Positions 14,348 to 15,825 of a stretch of 15,825 bases of DNA are shown one piece after another. The DNA lies in NCBI GenBank assembly GCA_903849835.1, contig CAINKA010000062.1, positions 1-15,825 on the forward strand, given 5' to 3'. The position numbers and the translations under genes are program-made. Position 1 is the stretch's first letter. The number at the start of each line of letters is the position of its first letter. Under the pieces are notes generated by a model, which saw only the letters and a program-made list of their open reading frames with translations, was not told where the DNA came from and searched no databases. This DNA is from an uncultured Alphaproteobacteria bacterium (GTDB lineage: Bacteria > Pseudomonadota > Alphaproteobacteria > Rickettsiales > UBA1997).

Positions 14348-14454
14348 GTCTTCAACAAATTAAGTTAAAAAAAATTACACTGCGCAACAAATCTAAACTT
14401 TTATTTTTCTCAACTAAGCTGATTGTTGCTGTGCCAATTAAATTCAGGTTTCTC
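14348..14454. promoter_or_regulatory. Divergent intergenic region between the 311-aa gene and the hydrolase gene
   Basis: This 107-nt AT-rich gap must hold promoters for both flanking genes. Just before the hydrolase ATG, CAGG lies 6 nt upstream and is a fair ribosome binding site. The hydrolase frame is open through the gap back to 14278, but that extension overlaps the other gene and would mask the signal peptide. No confident -35/-10 pair was identified. Confidence 0.4.
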
Positions 14455-15207
14455 ATGAAAAAAATTTTACTCCTTCTCACCTCACTCGCAATTTTTTTGC
14501 TGGCGATTTCTTGCTCTGGAATCGTCATCGCCGCAGAAATAAAAAATCAAAATCGTGATTGCGTAGTTATGCTGCACGGTCTTCTACGTCATTCAGACTC
14601 GATGGAAAAAATTGCTCACAAATTGCGAGATGAGAAAAAATTTACGGTTTTAAATTTGGATTATCCCGCGCCAAAATTTCGCATCGAAGAACTGATCGAA
14701 ATTATCCATCCGCAAATTTCTGAGTTCGAAAAAAAATGTGAGGGACGCTTGAACTTCGTCGCACATTCGATCGGCGGACTTGTGACTCGCGCTTACATTC
14801 ACAAATTTCATCCAAAAAATTTAGGAAAAGTTGTGATGCTCGGAACGCCGAATCAAGGAAGTGAGGAAGCTGATGTCGCATCAAAACTTTTCCTCGTCAA
14901 AGATTGGTACAAAAAAGTCTATGGCCCCGCCGGAGCAGAGCTAATCACCGATCAAAGCCAGTTCAAAAATATTTTTGGAGAAGTGAGTTACGAGCTACAC
15001 ATCATCGCCGGAAATCTCTCTCGTGACCCACTAGCATGGATAATTTTCAAAAGCGAAAATGACGGCAAGGTAACAGTCGATCGCACAAAATTGGATGGAA
15101 TGAAATCTCACACTGTCTTCAAAGTTGATCACGGAAGCATGCTGGTTGATGATGCGGTGATTGAGAGGGTTGGGAGGGTTTTAATGCCGGCGGAAGCTTC
15201 ATCATAA
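14455..15207 (+). CDS. Exported alpha/beta hydrolase (lipase/esterase-like)
   Basis: A 250-residue alpha/beta-hydrolase with an N-terminal signal: MKKILLLLTSLAIFLLAISC, followed by SGIVIAAE. Cys20 could be lipidated, though the lipobox is imperfect, or cleavage could follow Ala27. The hydrolase core shows the oxyanion loop MLHGLLRH (39-46), the nucleophile elbow AHSIGG with Ser105, a likely acid Asp203 in ENDGKVTVD, and His226 in VDHGSML. MLGTPNQGSE (128-137) is typical of triacylglycerol-lipase and PGAP1-like members. The substrate is probably a lipid or other ester in the envelope; that is inference. The ATG at 14455 is chosen because it begins the signal peptide and has CAGG upstream. The gene ends TAA. 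Confidence 0.82.
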   Translation: MKKILLLLTSLAIFLLAISCSGIVIAAEIKNQNRDCVVMLHGLLRHSDSMEKIAHKLRDEKKFTVLNLDYPAPKFRIEELIEIIHPQISEFEKKCEGRLNFVAHSIGGLVTRAYIHKFHPKNLGKVVMLGTPNQGSEEADVASKLFLVKDWYKKVYGPAGAELITDQSQFKNIFGEVSYELHIIAGNLSRDPLAWIIFKSENDGKVTVDRTKLDGMKSHTVFKVDHGSMLVDDAVIERVGRVLMPAEASS

Positions 15208-15296
15208 CCGGATCAAGGTCGCTTGCTTCTTACATGTTTACGCCGATTTCTGATTCAGCTTACAAGGCGTTCAGAGAAGAGTAATTTTAACTAAGT

Positions 15297-15825
15297 ATGA
15301 TGAAAAAATTTTTGATTTTTACCGCATTATTTTTGATCAACACTTCTTGTTCTCAGAATTTTTCTCTTACGGAAAAAACAATCACAAAATATCAAAATGA
15401 CGATCTAAAAACTTTCATCACAAAAAGATTTATCGAGATATCTGGATTGAACGGGGAGCTGTCGAAGCTGAATATTTTTTTGGATAAGATTTTGCCAAAA
15501 CAGAATAGCAATCATCCCTCGACAGCAGAAATGGAAAAATTTCGTAAAGAAAATTTTATCTACAAAGCATACTACAGTTCAAACATCGCATATCTTTTAA
15601 TGCCCAGAGAGGATCTGGCTTTATTTTGTAAAAGTACTGGTGGCGAATTATTCCTTACGGAAAAATTCTCGCGCAATTTCGTGCGTTCGCAGCGCTTAGT
15701 GGCAATAGAAAATCAAATCAAAAGCGGAAACATTGTTGATCAAAATCAGATCAGAGAGTTTGATTATTACTCGGGTGCAAATACGGCCGTTATTATGACC
15801 CCCAAAAACCAGACAACTTTTTCCC
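15297..15825 (+). CDS. Putative lipoprotein of unknown function (partial, C-terminus outside window)
   Basis: The frame opens with two adjacent ATGs (15297, 15300) and runs to the window edge, giving 176 codons. The N-terminus MMKKFLIFTALFLINTSCSQ is a typical short lipoprotein signal with a plausible acylated cysteine after NTS, although Asn at -3 is unusual. The rest is a soluble, mixed-charge domain that I do not recognise; it contains MPREDLALFCKSTGGELFLT and a DQNQIREFDYY segment. It is co-directional with the exported hydrolase 89 nt upstream, so both may act in the envelope. No strong Shine-Dalgarno is seen. Confidence 0.65.
   Translation, partial: MMKKFLIFTALFLINTSCSQNFSLTEKTITKYQNDDLKTFITKRFIEISGLNGELSKLNIFLDKILPKQNSNHPSTAEMEKFRKENFIYKAYYSSNIAYLLMPREDLALFCKSTGGELFLTEKFSRNFVRSQRLVAIENQIKSGNIVDQNQIREFDYYSGANTAVIMTPKNQTTFS

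Noticed and set aside
14278..14454. Longer N-terminus for the alpha/beta hydrolase
   Set aside because: It overlaps the divergent 311-aa gene and would bury a clear signal peptide that starts at ATG 14455 with a CAGG site upstream.
15234..15284. 16-codon ORF (MFTPISDSAYKAFREE) between the hydrolase and the lipoprotein gene
   Set aside because: It is too short and has no ribosome site; it could be a remnant but cannot be told from chance.

Overview
The window looks like chromosomal DNA from an AT-rich alphaproteobacterium that respires aerobically with ubiquinone. The main clues are a COQ9-family protein, a PopZ-type polar organiser, a CvpA with an alphaproteobacterial-style C-terminal tail, and CstA followed by a YbdD/YjiX protein. 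An ankyrin-like protein, a PP2C-type phosphatase with a low-complexity tail and a possible cysteine-peptidase-like protein fit a host-associated (Rickettsiales/Holosporales-like) lifestyle. That placement is inference; there is no rRNA or tRNA gene here to confirm it.

Layout. 1-4537 is a leftward block: fabG, an ankyrin-like gene and trxB are packed with 4-nt and 1-nt gaps, followed by a fadJ/fadB-type fatty-acid oxidation gene cut by the window edge. 4538-4777 holds only a weak small or decayed ORF and a nested hairpin. 4778-6254 carries cvpA and coq9, also leftward. argD (rightward) starts 93 bp from coq9 across a near-perfect 32-bp inverted repeat built of heptads. argD converges with popZ (leftward) at a palindromic repeat that supplies both stop codons. 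From 9151 a rightward operon runs cstA, PP2C-like phosphatase, ybdD-like gene, then an 83-aa proline-rich ORF. A second palindromic repeat and a 31-bp-stem hairpin separate it from a convergent 311-aa unknown protein. An exported alpha/beta hydrolase and a partial lipoprotein gene close the window.

Two themes stand out. First, the PP2C-like protein has every catalytic motif, but the DGHG element that normally sits near the N-terminus lies after the last motif. Its gene splits the usually adjacent cstA-ybdD pair. Second, the region is rich in small dispersed repeats. GTAG...CTAC double-hairpin elements lie at gene ends and form stop codons in both directions; one single-hairpin copy is in frame inside cstA. 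Heptad tandem repeats abut the start codons of cvpA, coq9 and argD.

The recognisable functions are lipid metabolism (fabG, fadJ), redox (trxB), ubiquinone (coq9), arginine or lysine-related transamination (argD), cell polarity (popZ) and pyruvate/peptide uptake (cstA-ybdD). All complete genes end in TAA or TAG, none in TGA.
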